Positions 1 to 8,829 of a stretch of DNA of 64,000 nt are shown piece by piece. The stretch's first letter is position 1, and every line of letters begins with the position of its first letter. The stretch is taken from contig JAGYJM010000002.1 in assembly GCA_018402085.1 (NCBI GenBank), forward strand, positions 868,001-932,000. The letters are read 5' to 3'. The notes under the pieces are model-generated. The model was not told the DNA's origin. It was given only the letters and a program-made list of their open reading frames with translations, and searched no databases. The position numbers and the translations under genes are program-made. This DNA comes from Flavobacteriales bacterium. Lineage in GTDB: Bacteria > Bacteroidota > Bacteroidia > Flavobacteriales_D > Sanyastnellaceae.

Positions 1-1
1 T

Positions 2-937
2 CGCGAAGGTATGCTCGTCATTGACGCAGATCACTCAAAACTCAAAGCGATCTTTGCTCCGATCATGACCTTGGAAGTCGATGCTTCCGCAGGTGAGCAC
101 TACGTGAAGACTTCTTCGGATGCGCTTCATGCACTCGGCTATAAAACACAGGTCAATGCGCGCTCAGTGAACCTTTTCTACCTCGAAGACAACCGCCGGG
201 TGAGAATAGATCGCGATGGTGATAGCTACAAAGGCGTAGGTACCCCGCGCAAATGGTCGCATCCCGCGCTTCTGCGCGGAATCAAAGAAGAACCCGAAAA
301 ATTCAGTCCGAACGTCATTTTACGCCCACTTTACCAGGAAACCATTCTCCCGAATCTTTGCTACATCGGTGGTGCCGGAGAACTCTCTTACTGGCTTCAG
401 CTCAAGGCGCTGTTTGATGCGGCAGATGTGCCCTACCCGATACTTATGCCACGAAACGGAGCAGTAGTGCTGGCGGCACATCAAGCAAAAAAAATCGACA
501 AGCTGGGTGTGCGACCTGATGAATTGTTGAAGCGCGAAGAAGACTTGATTGCCGGCTGGATGGAGCACCACGCCTCGCAAGATCTTGAATTAAAAACTGA
601 ACGACAGCGCCACGAAGAGCTCTTTCGTGAGGTGGTTGAAAAAGTGGCCGGGGTAGATACTTCACTTACGGGCAAAGCAGAGGCTTCGTTAGCGCGGCAG
701 CTCAAAGAGTACGACGGCTTGGAGAAAGCTATGCAAAAAGCCTGGAAAAAACGAGAAGAACAATCGGTCAGGCAATTGATTCAATTGCGCGACGCAGTGT
801 TGCCGGGAGGAAATCTGCAAGAGCGGGTGCAGAACTATTTTGCCCTTGAACAAATGGCGGGCGGTGAACTCGGTGCCGCTCTAATGAAGAGTTTTGACCC
901 GGTGAAACCGGGGTTAACATTCGTCTGGCCCGATTGA
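2..937 (+). CDS. bshC: BshC, bacillithiol synthesis cysteine-adding enzyme (5' truncated)
   Basis: C-terminal ~310 residues of BshC, the putative ligase that adds cysteine to glucosaminyl-malate in the last step of bacillithiol synthesis. The frame is open to the window edge, so the true start lies upstream; the family is usually about 530 residues. Seen in the sequence: LVIDADH near the start, the QVNARSVNLFYL stretch typical of this family, GGAGELSYWLQLK, then a charged coiled-coil region (about residues 190-260 of this fragment). The gene ends one base before the convergent ruvX stop. A GATG-tailed hairpin unit at 260-279 lies within it, antisense, and encodes SHPALLRG. Family assignment is firm; enzyme activity is inferred from the family. 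Confidence 0.9.
   Translation, partial: REGMLVIDADHSKLKAIFAPIMTLEVDASAGEHYVKTSSDALHALGYKTQVNARSVNLFYLEDNRRVRIDRDGDSYKGVGTPRKWSHPALLRGIKEEPEKFSPNVILRPLYQETILPNLCYIGGAGELSYWLQLKALFDAADVPYPILMPRNGAVVLAAHQAKKIDKLGVRPDELLKREEDLIAGWMEHHASQDLELKTERQRHEELFREVVEKVAGVDTSLTGKAEASLARQLKEYDGLEKAMQKAWKKREEQSVRQLIQLRDAVLPGGNLQERVQNYFALEQMAGGELGAALMKSFDPVKPGLTFVWPD
260..279 (-). repeat. GATG-tailed hairpin unit, copy 1
   Basis: Arms CCGCGC/GCGCGG, loop AGAA on the element strand, tail GATG. Antisense within bshC; the sense strand encodes SHPALLRG, the same peptide as copy 17 in the dehydrogenase. Confidence 0.75.
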
Positions 938-938
938 T

Positions 939-1349
939 TTAAGAAGCTTCATTCAGCCATCGCTGCAAAATCACAGCAGCCGATATTTTGTCAAGGGTCT
1001 TTTTATCGCGACGATGCTTCTTCTTCATGCCACCTGCCACCATTGCTTGCATAGCTTCGCGACTGCTGTACGATTCGTCAACACGATGAACAGCTATTTT
1101 AGGATATCGCTTGTGGAGCTTCTCACAGAAGGCATCAATCGCTGCAGAGCTGTCGGTTGCTTCACCCAGTAAAGCAGGATCGCCTACGACAAAGGCTTCA
1201 ACAGCTTCCTTCAATAAAAGTGCATCGATGAAGGCCCAGAGCTTCGCTGTATCAATCGCATCAAGGGGCGACGCAATGAGCTGCAAATCATCGGTGATAG
1301 CGATGCCGGTTCGGCGGATGCCGTAATCAAAAGCCAATACCTTTGCCAC
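939..1349 (-). CDS. ruvX: RuvX/YqgF pre-16S rRNA nuclease or Holliday junction resolvase-like protein
   Basis: 136 residues, the normal length for the YqgF/RuvX RNase H-fold family, which matures the 16S rRNA 5' end and was first proposed as a Holliday junction resolvase. The N-terminal LAFDYGIRRTGIA carries the first catalytic Asp. VGDP, VDESYSS and the DKISAAVILQ helix near the C-terminus are the other conserved blocks. The start codon is GTG at 1349. A perfect TACATTTG -7 element (1354-1361 on the minus strand) ends only four bases before it, so the mRNA may be leaderless. It is divergent from dapD and convergent with bshC. Confidence 0.9.
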   Translation of the reverse strand: MAKVLAFDYGIRRTGIAITDDLQLIASPLDAIDTAKLWAFIDALLLKEAVEAFVVGDPALLGEATDSSAAIDAFCEKLHKRYPKIAVHRVDESYSSREAMQAMVAGGMKKKHRRDKKTLDKISAAVILQRWLNEAS

Positions 1350-1353
1350 AGTT

Positions 1354-1361
1354 CAAATGTA
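1354..1361 (-). promoter_or_regulatory. -7 promoter element of ruvX (TACATTTG)
   Basis: Perfect match to the Bacteroidota -7 consensus TAnnTTTG. The G lies four bases before the GTG start, which would place transcription initiation at or next to the start codon. No clear -33 TTTG is seen. Confidence 0.6.
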
Positions 1362-1379
1362 AAGGCTTTACGGATAGTT

Positions 1380-1387
1380 TAGTTTTG
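1380..1387 (+). promoter_or_regulatory. -7 promoter element of dapD (TAGTTTTG)
   Basis: Matches TAnnTTTG, 21 bases before the dapD ATG, in the divergent ruvX-dapD gap. No convincing -33 element. Confidence 0.5.
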
Positions 1388-1408
1388 CAGCGCAGAAAAT
1401 GATGTTTT

Positions 1409-2230
1409 ATGGACACAACAATACTCAAAGAGCGCATTCTTGCAGCGTGGGAAGATCGTTCGAAACTTGAAGATCCCGCAACGAGTGAAGCCGTGAATGA
1501 AGTGATTGAAGCCCTCGATAAAGGCAAGCTTCGTGTGGCTGAGCCCCTGAATGATGGCTGGCAGGTCAATGAATGGGTCAAGAAAGCAGTGGTCTTGTAC
1601 TTTCCAATGCGATCTATGGAGACCATAGAAACAGGTCCTTTTGAGTACCATGATAAAATGCGGCTGAAGACCGGATATGCCGGTCTGGGGGTGCGCGTAG
1701 TGCCTCCGGCAACCGCCCGCTACGGGGCTTACATTGCACCTGGGGTGGTGATGATGCCCGGATATATTAATATTGGCGCATATGTGGATGCTGGTACCAT
1801 GGTAGATACTTGGGCCACGGTGGGTTCATGTGCACAGATCGGAAAAGACGTTCACCTGAGCGGAGGTGTGGGCATTGGCGGAGTGCTTGAGCCTTTGCAG
1901 GCGGCTCCCGTGGTGATTGAAGATGGCGCATTCATTGGTTCACGTTGCATCGTAGTAGAAGGTGTTCGGGTGCGCAAAGAAGCCGTACTTGGCGCCAATG
2001 TGGTACTCACAAACAGTACACGTATCATTGACGTTACCGGTAATGAACCCGTCGAGTATAGGGGAGAAGTACCCGAACGCGCCGTGGTTATTCCGGGTTC
2101 AATGCCCAAAGCTTTTCCTGCAGGTACCTTTCATGTTCCTTGTGCCTTGATTATTGGGCGCCGCAAAGCAAGTACCGATCGTAAAACTTCACTGAACGAC
2201 GCATTGCGCACTCATCAGGTTGCCGTGTAG
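1409..2230 (+). CDS. dapD: DapD, tetrahydrodipicolinate N-succinyltransferase
   Basis: 273 residues, the standard DapD length. It transfers succinyl from succinyl-CoA to tetrahydrodipicolinate in the succinylase branch of the lysine/meso-diaminopimelate pathway (cytoplasmic, trimeric). The N-terminal helical domain ends in MRSMETIETGPFEYHDK. Then comes the left-handed beta-helix of hexapeptide repeats, with VVPPATARYGAYIAPGVVMM, YVDAGTMVDTWATVGSCAQIG and LSGGVGIGGVLEP, all hallmarks of DapD. The ATG at 1409 follows a TAGTTTTG promoter element. It is monocistronic here; the downstream 116 bases hold no clear gene. Confidence 0.95.
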   Translation: MDTTILKERILAAWEDRSKLEDPATSEAVNEVIEALDKGKLRVAEPLNDGWQVNEWVKKAVVLYFPMRSMETIETGPFEYHDKMRLKTGYAGLGVRVVPPATARYGAYIAPGVVMMPGYINIGAYVDAGTMVDTWATVGSCAQIGKDVHLSGGVGIGGVLEPLQAAPVVIEDGAFIGSRCIVVEGVRVRKEAVLGANVVLTNSTRIIDVTGNEPVEYRGEVPERAVVIPGSMPKAFPAGTFHVPCALIIGRRKASTDRKTSLNDALRTHQVAV

Positions 2231-2346
2231 TATTTAGCCGACGAATTGAAATTATATACCATTCGCCGATGATATTTAACATCTCGTAGAATCAGACCGG
2301 CTTCCGGCTCAGTGCAAGCGTATATTCGATTGGGAATAATGGACTT

Positions 2347-3453
2347 ATGAGAATAATCAACGAAAAACAATTCTTCTCAGCAGAAATCAACACAGAAGAA
2401 TTAAACACTTGGATTCAAGCCGTTCGCAACGAGGGTTTTACGAAGGCGATGCTTTTCGTTTCCGCGCAAAAGCGCGGGATGGACGATATTGCCGAGGTCA
2501 CCACATCAGCTGATATCCACATTGCAGGAGGCCGCTTTCCCGGTCTTTTAAAAGATGGCACCATGCATACCGAAGGCATGCTTCTATTGCCCGTAGACGA
2601 GAGCAGCAACTTGTTGGAGGTGGAACTGAAAGAAGGAGCGATGCTTCAGGGGCTGGATGAAACCCTAACCCGCCATGACAGCGCACTTTCTTCCCTTCAG
2701 GTTTTCTTTGACGCCTTCTCAGAAGGTAAAGTTGAAATGGTGCGTTCGCTTTACAACCTTACCGGATCAGAACCAGGTTGTATTGGTGGTGGGGCCGGAC
2801 TCGCTTCACTCGAGCCTTCAAAGTGTATTTTGACCCGTGGAGGATGGAGAAAAGATGCGGCCATTATCATTGCCCGGAAACGACCACTTCAAGTCAGTAT
2901 CGCACACGGATGGCAAGCCGTATCTGAACCGGTCAAAGTAACTTCTTCACACGGATCACGTATTTCTACCTTAAACTACGAGCCCGCCTTTATGCTGTAC
3001 AAGCAGATGGTGGAAGCCCATTCAGGTGAGTCATGGAACAATCGCCAGACCGCTGAATGGATGCGAAGCTACCCTTTGGGTAAGTTCAGGCTCGAGGCCG
3101 AGTATGTCGTCAGAGACCCCTTTGCCAGTGATGGGAATGACCTCTTGCTGGTTGATGAGATCGAAGAAGGTGAGTTTGTTGTCTTACTAAATGGAGATAA
3201 CGAACGCCTGCTCGAAGGTGCGAGAAGGGCTAAAAATGCAGTGGGCGAAAAAGAAAAAGACGAAGTGCGCTCGCTGTTCGCGGTAGATTGTATTTCCCGC
3301 GCCCTGTACCTCGGAGAACGCTTCAACGAAGAACTTGAAGTACTCAGAGGTAACGATCACTTATGCGGTGCACTCACAATCGGTGAGTTGGTGAATGACG
3401 GTCATGGTCCGCTCGAGATTTACAACAAAACGGTAGCGCTCGCCAAGTTGTAA
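2347..3453 (+). CDS. FIST-domain signal-sensing protein
   Basis: 368 residues matching the FIST_N plus FIST_C layout. The N-terminal half has the KAMLFVSAQKRGMDDIAEVTT and GGRFPGLLKDGTMHTEGM stretches; the C-terminal half has VDCISRALYLGERFNEEL and ends near LTIGELVNDGHGPLEIYNK. FIST proteins are thought to bind small ligands such as amino acids and to feed two-component or diguanylate circuits. Here the gene stops four bases before the start of a giant hybrid kinase, so the pair is very likely one sensory operon. The hairpin unit at 2462-2481 encodes SAQKRGM, the only co-oriented copy read in the ATG phase. The ligand is unknown. Confidence 0.8.
   Translation: MRIINEKQFFSAEINTEELNTWIQAVRNEGFTKAMLFVSAQKRGMDDIAEVTTSADIHIAGGRFPGLLKDGTMHTEGMLLLPVDESSNLLEVELKEGAMLQGLDETLTRHDSALSSLQVFFDAFSEGKVEMVRSLYNLTGSEPGCIGGGAGLASLEPSKCILTRGGWRKDAAIIIARKRPLQVSIAHGWQAVSEPVKVTSSHGSRISTLNYEPAFMLYKQMVEAHSGESWNNRQTAEWMRSYPLGKFRLEAEYVVRDPFASDGNDLLLVDEIEEGEFVVLLNGDNERLLEGARRAKNAVGEKEKDEVRSLFAVDCISRALYLGERFNEELEVLRGNDHLCGALTIGELVNDGHGPLEIYNKTVALAKL
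2462..2481 (+). repeat. GATG-tailed hairpin unit, copy 2
   Basis: Arms CCGCGC/GCGCGG, loop AAAA, tail GATG. Inside the FIST gene, co-oriented, encoding SAQKRGM. Confidence 0.8.
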
Positions 3454-3457
3454 TGGC

Positions 3458-6400
3458 ATGACAGACAAACGATATGGTGAACTGTTTCTGGAGCTCACCT
3501 TTGCCATGGCCGGAGAACAGGATCTCGACAGGCTTCTGGCGAAGTGCCTCCCCATGTTTATGCGAAAGCTGAACTGCGTTCATGTCGCCGTATTTCAATA
3601 CCATGAATTTGGTGTTTACCCCAAAACGATCATACCTGCCGCCCTGCAACGCGATGAGCAGTTTGCAGACCTCAGTGTGAAACTCGCCGATGAATTACGA
3701 CCGGTAGCAGGATCTTTTACCACCTTTGAACAAGGAAAACGCACCTATTACCTCTATGACCTGAATGGTTTTGGTGCATTGATCCTCGGACGTAACCGCC
3801 GCTTCGAAGAGTTTCTCGTTCGTGAAATGGTAGGTGTTACCTTTCATTTTGGGCGTGCCCTGAACCTCGCTGAGACCTTAAGGCTTCGTTCGAAAGAAGA
3901 GCGCGAACTCAAAGAAATGAACCGCCGGCTTCAGTTGCTTGAGCTGATGATTGAAGATAGCCGTGATGCGATTCAGCTCAGCAATGAAAAAGGAGAAATC
4001 GTGTACCTTAATGAAGCGGCCGCTCAGCGACTCGGAGTTGACAGATCTGCCGCACAGAAGCTAATGGTATCCGATTTCGAGACAGCCTTTGTCGCTCCCG
4101 GTGCATGGAACAGCCATGTAAAGCAACTCAAAGAAATCAATCGGGTGCGGGCTGTTTCGATTAACCGCAATCTGCAAACGGGAGAAGAATACCACGTTGA
4201 AGTAACGGCCAGTGGACGGTTCATCGACAATGATTTTCACATCATCGCCATCTCACGCGACATTACGCAACGCAAGCGCGATGAAGAGAAGCTCATGCAA
4301 ACCACCGAGACCCTCCATTCGGTGATTGGTGCACTGCCTGACAGCATCCTCAAACTGGATGAAGGCCATCGTTTCAACTATTGCAAACCCGGAAATCAAA
4401 AACTCCTGTATGAGCCTGAGCAGATCTTGGGGCGACACGTTCGTGAACTCTTGCCCGATGATCTCGCTGAAAGACTCAGCGTCGCGATTCATCAGGCACA
4501 GGAACGAAGCCAGGTAGTGCGGCTTGAATACTCACTTGAAACAGCAGGAAATGTGCAATGGTTTGAGGCGCGCCTCAATCCGGTCAATAATAATGAAACC
4601 CTTTGTATCATCCGGGATGTTACGAAGCGTAAAAAGAATGAATTTGAGCTGGAACGGAAAGAGCGAATGCTTGAAGCAATCGCCATGTCAACCAGTGAGC
4701 TGCTCTCAACAAATGATCTGCTCAGCAGCATCCGAAAATCACTTGAATGGCTCGGGGAAGCCGCCGGGGTAGATCGCACTTACCTCTTCGAAAATACCAT
4801 CGAAGAAGGCATCACCCTGACTTCGCAACGTTTTGAATGGACCAACGGCGATGTATCTATGCAAATTGATAACCCCGAGCTTCAGGATGTGCCCTTATTT
4901 GGAGAATTCCTCGAGGCGGCAGAAAGGGGAGAAGCGTTCGAAGCCATCATCAGAGAATTGCCGGATGATAATGAGCTGAAGCCCATTCTTGAAGAGCAGG
5001 AGATCCTCTCCATTCTCATCATTCCGATCATTGTAGAAGGAAAGTACTGGGGCTTTGTTGGCTTTGACGATTGCACCTTCGAACGAAAATGGTCAGCGGC
5101 CGAACTCTCGCTGCTTCGCTCTTTTGGCTCAAGCATTGCAAGCGCCATTGAAAAACGCGAAACTTCTCGCAGATTAGAAGAAATGGCGCGATTTCCACTC
5201 GAAAATCCGCGCCCGACCCTGCGAATCGATATGTACGGGAACGTGATCATGCGCAATGACGCTGCACGAGCCATTAGCACCATTGTATACCGTGAACAAG
5301 ATTATGATCTGCCGGCGTTTTGCAAAAAGCTGGTAGGTGATATCCCTGAAAATACCGCCGAGTTTACCTTTGAAGTAAAAGCGGATGATCGTTTCCTCCT
5401 CATCGAGGTGCGCTCTTCTTCGCATGAGTCAGAAATGAACCTCTATAGCTCAGATATCACTGAATTGAAGGCGACACAGCAGGCATTGATCAGAGCTAAA
5501 GAAATGGCTGAATCGGCAAGCGACTCAAAGTCGAGCTTCCTCGCCAACATGAGCCATGAAATCCGCACTCCACTTAACAGCATCATCGGTTTTGCTGACT
5601 TACTCAATCGAAGTGAGCTTACCCACGAACAGCGCAACTACCTCGCCTCGATCAGGGTCAGCGGAGACATCCTGCTCGATACCATCAATGATATTCTTGA
5701 CCTCTCGAAAATTGAGACGGGTAACCTTGAAATCGAGGTGGCTCGCATGGATTTTCACGATTTGCTCTCACAACTCAATGAAGTGGTCGCAAAAAAAGCC
5801 TCAGACAAGGATATTAAATTGCATTTTGATATCGATCCCGAGCTCCCGGCTTATTTTGCCGCAGATGTTGTCAGGCTGAGGCAGGTATTGCTAAATTTGC
5901 TGGGAAATGCCATCAAGTTCACCGAACATGGCGCTGTGACGCTCGAGGTAACCTACCTTACAGCGCTCGAAAATGACAGCGCCATGCTGCACTTTAAAGT
6001 CACTGATACCGGCACAGGAATATCGACTGAACAACAAGAGCGCATTTTCACACCTTTCTCGCAGGCTGACTCTTCCATTACACGCAAATTTGGCGGCACC
6101 GGACTCGGACTCGCGATATGCAGCCGCCTGCTTGAACTCATGGGCAGTGGATTCGAAATTGAAAGTGAACTAGGCGAAGGCAGTGTTTTCTCTTTCAGTC
6201 TGAAGGTCAAGTCACCAGAAGGGCGCCTGTCGGAAGGAGCAATTGACATACCCGGAACCCTTTGTGTGAGCGAAGACCCGGAGGTGTGTAGGGCGGTATG
6301 TACATGGTTGAATGCCTGGGGCGTAGATAAGGTGGTGTCGTACCCTTACGATGCACTACCTGATGTATTCAATACTGAACTCGTCATCGTTGATATTGAC

Positions 6401-6994
6401 GCACCTTCAGGAACATCACTGGCGCAGCAATTGGTCAGTGACCAGAAGGTAGCGAAAGTCGTGACGGTTTCTCAGAAGATAGAGAAGCCTTCAATAGAAG
6501 GGGCTGCGCATATTCGCATGCCGCTGATTCCGCAAAAATTCAGAAACCTGCTGACCGGAAATGAAGACAAAGGAAATACCTCCGGTGCTTCATTAGTGAT
6601 TGACGATACCCCCTACCGCATCCTTATTGTTGACGACAATCAAATGAACCTCGTGTTGGCAAAAGACCTCGTATCGCGTTTCTATCCCGGAGCCATCGTT
6701 ACACTTGCTAACAGCGGTGAAGAGGCGCTGAAGCACGCCGGGAAGAGCCCCCCTCATCTTGTGCTGATGGATATCCAGATGCCTGAAATGAGTGGGTATG
6801 AAGCCACGAAACACCTCCGGAAAATGCCGGAATGCAAAGACATCCCGATCATTGCTCTTACGGCCGGCATTCTCAAAGAAGACCGTCAGCGAAGCTTTGA
6901 TGCCGGCATGACACACTTCGTCAGTAAACCTATCCGGGCAGCAGAACTCCGGATGGCTATTTCAGAATCTTTGCAGTCGCTTAAGCCTTCTTGA
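3458..6994 (+). CDS. Hybrid sensor histidine kinase (GAF-PAS-PAS-GAF-PAS-HisKA-HATPase-REC-REC)
   Basis: 1178 residues, no membrane segment seen, so probably cytoplasmic. Inferred order: a GAF-like region (1-140), a linker coiled coil, PAS (about 155-280), PAS (285-395), GAF (400-570), a PAS-like region (580-660), HisKA with the phospho-acceptor His700 in FLANMSHEIRTPLNS, HATPase_c (about 800-915, with LLGNAIKFTEHG and FGGTGLGLAI), a weak receiver-like region (about 925-1020) and a good receiver (1035-1175) with phospho-acceptor Asp1105 in VLMDIQMPEMSG. The first receiver-like region keeps an Asp-rich VIVDIDAP strand but little else and may be degenerate. The gene follows the FIST gene by four bases, so FIST may provide or share the signal. 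The output partner is not in the window. Confidence 0.88.
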   Translation: MTDKRYGELFLELTFAMAGEQDLDRLLAKCLPMFMRKLNCVHVAVFQYHEFGVYPKTIIPAALQRDEQFADLSVKLADELRPVAGSFTTFEQGKRTYYLYDLNGFGALILGRNRRFEEFLVREMVGVTFHFGRALNLAETLRLRSKEERELKEMNRRLQLLELMIEDSRDAIQLSNEKGEIVYLNEAAAQRLGVDRSAAQKLMVSDFETAFVAPGAWNSHVKQLKEINRVRAVSINRNLQTGEEYHVEVTASGRFIDNDFHIIAISRDITQRKRDEEKLMQTTETLHSVIGALPDSILKLDEGHRFNYCKPGNQKLLYEPEQILGRHVRELLPDDLAERLSVAIHQAQERSQVVRLEYSLETAGNVQWFEARLNPVNNNETLCIIRDVTKRKKNEFELERKERMLEAIAMSTSELLSTNDLLSSIRKSLEWLGEAAGVDRTYLFENTIEEGITLTSQRFEWTNGDVSMQIDNPELQDVPLFGEFLEAAERGEAFEAIIRELPDDNELKPILEEQEILSILIIPIIVEGKYWGFVGFDDCTFERKWSAAELSLLRSFGSSIASAIEKRETSRRLEEMARFPLENPRPTLRIDMYGNVIMRNDAARAISTIVYREQDYDLPAFCKKLVGDIPENTAEFTFEVKADDRFLLIEVRSSSHESEMNLYSSDITELKATQQALIRAKEMAESASDSKSSFLANMSHEIRTPLNSIIGFADLLNRSELTHEQRNYLASIRVSGDILLDTINDILDLSKIETGNLEIEVARMDFHDLLSQLNEVVAKKASDKDIKLHFDIDPELPAYFAADVVRLRQVLLNLLGNAIKFTEHGAVTLEVTYLTALENDSAMLHFKVTDTGTGISTEQQERIFTPFSQADSSITRKFGGTGLGLAICSRLLELMGSGFEIESELGEGSVFSFSLKVKSPEGRLSEGAIDIPGTLCVSEDPEVCRAVCTWLNAWGVDKVVSYPYDALPDVFNTELVIVDIDAPSGTSLAQQLVSDQKVAKVVTVSQKIEKPSIEGAAHIRMPLIPQKFRNLLTGNEDKGNTSGASLVIDDTPYRILIVDDNQMNLVLAKDLVSRFYPGAIVTLANSGEEALKHAGKSPPHLVLMDIQMPEMSGYEATKHLRKMPECKDIPIIALTAGILKEDRQRSFDAGMTHFVSKPIRAAELRMAISESLQSLKPS

Positions 6995-6998
6995 CGCA

Positions 6999-7019
6999 AG
7001 GCGCACACCTGATGCGCCT
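6999..7019 (+). terminator. Hairpin after the hybrid kinase
   Basis: AGGCGCA and TGCGCCT form a perfect 7-bp stem with a 7-base loop, followed by AAATTTTATCTTT. Probably terminates the FIST-kinase operon. Its T-rich tail overlaps the -7 element of yebC. Confidence 0.55.
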
Positions 7020-7025
7020 AAATTT

Positions 7026-7033
7026 TATCTTTG
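7026..7033 (+). promoter_or_regulatory. -7 promoter element of yebC (TATCTTTG)
   Basis: Perfect TAnnTTTG, 18 bases before the yebC ATG at 7052, directly after the hairpin that ends the kinase operon. Confidence 0.55.
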
Positions 7034-7051
7034 TCGGAAACTTCAACTGAC

Positions 7052-7762
7052 ATGGGAAGAGCATTTGAATACCGAAGAGCCGCAAAAGAAAAGCGATGGG
7101 ACCGAATGTCTAAGGTTTTTCCGAAGCTCGCAAAAGCTATTACGATTGCTGCCAAAGAAGGTGGTACAGACCCTGAAATGAATTCAAAACTCCGCACTGC
7201 GATTCAAAACGCAAAAGCGGAAAACATGCCTAAAGACAACATTGAAGCCGCCATCAAACGCGCTGACGGTAAAGATGCTGCAGAGTATACTGAAGTCGTA
7301 TTTGAAGGCAAAGGCCCGCACGGCGTGCTTGTTATGGTTGAATGCGCAACAGATAATAACAACCGCACCGTTGCCAATGTGAAGTCTTATTTCAATAAGT
7401 CGGGCGGACAAATGGTCACCAGCGGATCACTTGAATTTATGTTTTCGCGCAAAGCGGTTTTCCGCTGCGAGAAAACCGACGAGCTCGACCTTGAAGAACT
7501 CGAACTTGAGTTGATTGACGCCGGTCTTGAATCGATCGAAGAGAACGAAGAGAATGTGTTCATTTACGGTGATTTCACGAATTTTGGAAACCTTGGTGAT
7601 GCCCTAGAAGCAAAGGGTATTGAAGTGAAAAATGCCAGCCTGAAGCGCTATCCTACTTCTCCGGTTGAGTTCACAGATGATCAACTGGAAGAAATCGAAA
7701 AGATGCTGGATAAGCTCGAAGACGATGACGACGTTCAGGGGGTTTACACCAACATCGCCTGA
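7052..7762 (+). CDS. YebC/PmpR-family protein (TACO1 homologue)
   Basis: 236 residues of the YebC/PmpR/TACO1 family, DNA-binding regulators or ribosome-associated translation factors depending on the subfamily. I chose ATG 7052 because the family begins MGRAFE; an in-frame TTG at 7031 lies inside the promoter element. Seen: [35 protein letters not shown], YEGxGP-like [11 protein letters not shown] and [17 protein letters not shown], followed by the acidic C-terminal domain. The stop TGA overlaps a CTG that probably starts the following glycosyltransferase (CTGA), so the two are likely translationally coupled. Confidence 0.88.
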   Translation: MGRAFEYRRAAKEKRWDRMSKVFPKLAKAITIAAKEGGTDPEMNSKLRTAIQNAKAENMPKDNIEAAIKRADGKDAAEYTEVVFEGKGPHGVLVMVECATDNNNRTVANVKSYFNKSGGQMVTSGSLEFMFSRKAVFRCEKTDELDLEELELELIDAGLESIEENEENVFIYGDFTNFGNLGDALEAKGIEVKNASLKRYPTSPVEFTDDQLEEIEKMLDKLEDDDDVQGVYTNIA

Positions 7763-8796
7763 AGCTGAATCGAATCCTCGTCATACAAACAGCCTTCATC
7801 GGTGATGCCATTCTCGCCTCCGCTGTGCTTGAAAGCCTCCATCGACGATTTCCTCACACTGAACTGCACCTTGTTGTAAGGCGAGGAAATGAGGGCCTTT
7901 TTGAGGGGCATCCCTATCTGCAAAAGCTTTGGATCTGGGAAAAGAAATCAGCAAAATACCGAAGCCTGTTGAGGCTCGGATTAGCGCTTCGAAAGTCTTC
8001 GTTTGATCTGGTAGTAAACCTGCACCGGTTTGCCTCGAGCGGGGTACTCTCAGCTTTGACCGGTGCGCCGGTGCGCGTAGGGTTCGAAAAGAATCCGCTC
8101 TCTGTCTTCTATACGAAACGCTTTCCGCATGAAATCGGCGTGCGGAAAGACGGTACATACCTCCACGAGACTGAGCGTAACCACCTTTTAATTGAAGAAT
8201 GGTGTGGGGGAGAGGCAGCCCTGCCCCGTTTATACCCTGAGATTCTATCTATCCGGCCCTTTTGGGCCGAAAACATCCGCGCATTTCTGCGCGAGAAAAA
8301 AATCGTACTCATGGCCCCCGCTTCCGTTTGGAAAACCAAGCAGCTTCCGGCTGAGCAATGGGTGGAGTTGACCGAGCGTTTACACGATTATCGCATTGGG
8401 ATACTCGGCGCGAAGGGCGATCAAGCCCTTGCAGATGAGATTATTACGGCGTCGAGGCACCCTGATATCCACAATTTCTGCGGACGTCTTAACCTCCTTG
8501 AAAGTGCGAAATTGATGACCCACGCAGAGATGACCTACGCAAACGACTCGGCACCGCTACACCTCGCTACTTCGGTTCAGGCACCGGTGACAGCGGTATT
8601 CTGTTCAACTATTCCTGCTTTTGGTTTCGGCCCAAAAGGGCCGGATGCGCATGTGGTCGAAATCCGCGAAAAACTGAACTGTCGTCCGTGCGGACTTCAC
8701 GGCAAGAAGGCTTGTCCGGAAGGACATTTCAAATGCGCCTTATCGATAGAAACCGGGCAACTGCTGCAACCATTAACGCAAAAAAAAGCCCGCTGA
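7759..8796 (+). CDS. Glycosyltransferase family 9 (heptosyltransferase-like), probable CTG start
   Basis: GT9-type transferase of about 345 residues, related to ADP-heptose:LPS heptosyltransferases. The first ordinary start codon (GTG 7825) would cut off the conserved N-terminus, because codons from 7759 read (M)[18 protein letters not shown], which is exactly the family's start. No ATG, GTG or TTG exists in frame between the upstream stop at 7726 and that block. The CTG at 7759 overlaps the yebC stop as CTGA. Later motifs are KILNLHR-like [27 protein letters not shown], a [13 protein letters not shown] region and [22 protein letters not shown] near the nucleotide-sugar site. The gene carries three GATG-tailed hairpin units. 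A terminator overlaps the stop. Confidence 0.8.
   Translation: MKLNRILVIQTAFIGDAILASAVLESLHRRFPHTELHLVVRRGNEGLFEGHPYLQKLWIWEKKSAKYRSLLRLGLALRKSSFDLVVNLHRFASSGVLSALTGAPVRVGFEKNPLSVFYTKRFPHEIGVRKDGTYLHETERNHLLIEEWCGGEAALPRLYPEILSIRPFWAENIRAFLREKKIVLMAPASVWKTKQLPAEQWVELTERLHDYRIGILGAKGDQALADEIITASRHPDIHNFCGRLNLLESAKLMTHAEMTYANDSAPLHLATSVQAPVTAVFCSTIPAFGFGPKGPDAHVVEIREKLNCRPCGLHGKKACPEGHFKCALSIETGQLLQPLTQKKAR
8250..8269 (-). repeat. GATG-tailed hairpin unit, copy 3
   Basis: Arms CGGCCC/GGGCCG, loop AAAA, tail GATA (one base off). Antisense in the GT9 gene. Confidence 0.7.
8274..8293 (-). repeat. GATG-tailed hairpin unit, copy 4
   Basis: Arms CGCGCA/TGCGCG, loop GAAA, tail GATG. Antisense in the GT9 gene, four bases from copy 3. 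Confidence 0.7.
8628..8647 (+). repeat. GATG-tailed hairpin unit, copy 5
   Basis: Arms CGGCCC/GGGCCG, loop AAAA, tail GATG. Co-oriented in the GT9 gene, encoding FGPKGPDA. Confidence 0.8.
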
Positions 8797-8812
8797 GGAT
8801 GCGGGCTCTTTA
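8787..8812 (+). terminator. Rho-independent terminator of the yebC-GT9 operon
   Basis: Perfect 7-bp stem AGCCCGC/GCGGGCT around a 7-base loop, with an A-tract before it and CTTTAT after it. It overlaps the GT9 stop and could also act for the leftward gene at 8830. Confidence 0.75.
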
Positions 8813-8829
8813 TATGCCTTGTTCAATGC

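Noticed and set aside
1306-1321. GCCG-GTT-CGGC followed by GGATG in ruvX as another hairpin unit
   Set aside because: Only a 4-bp stem and a 3-base loop, in the strongly conserved ruvX start region; probably chance.
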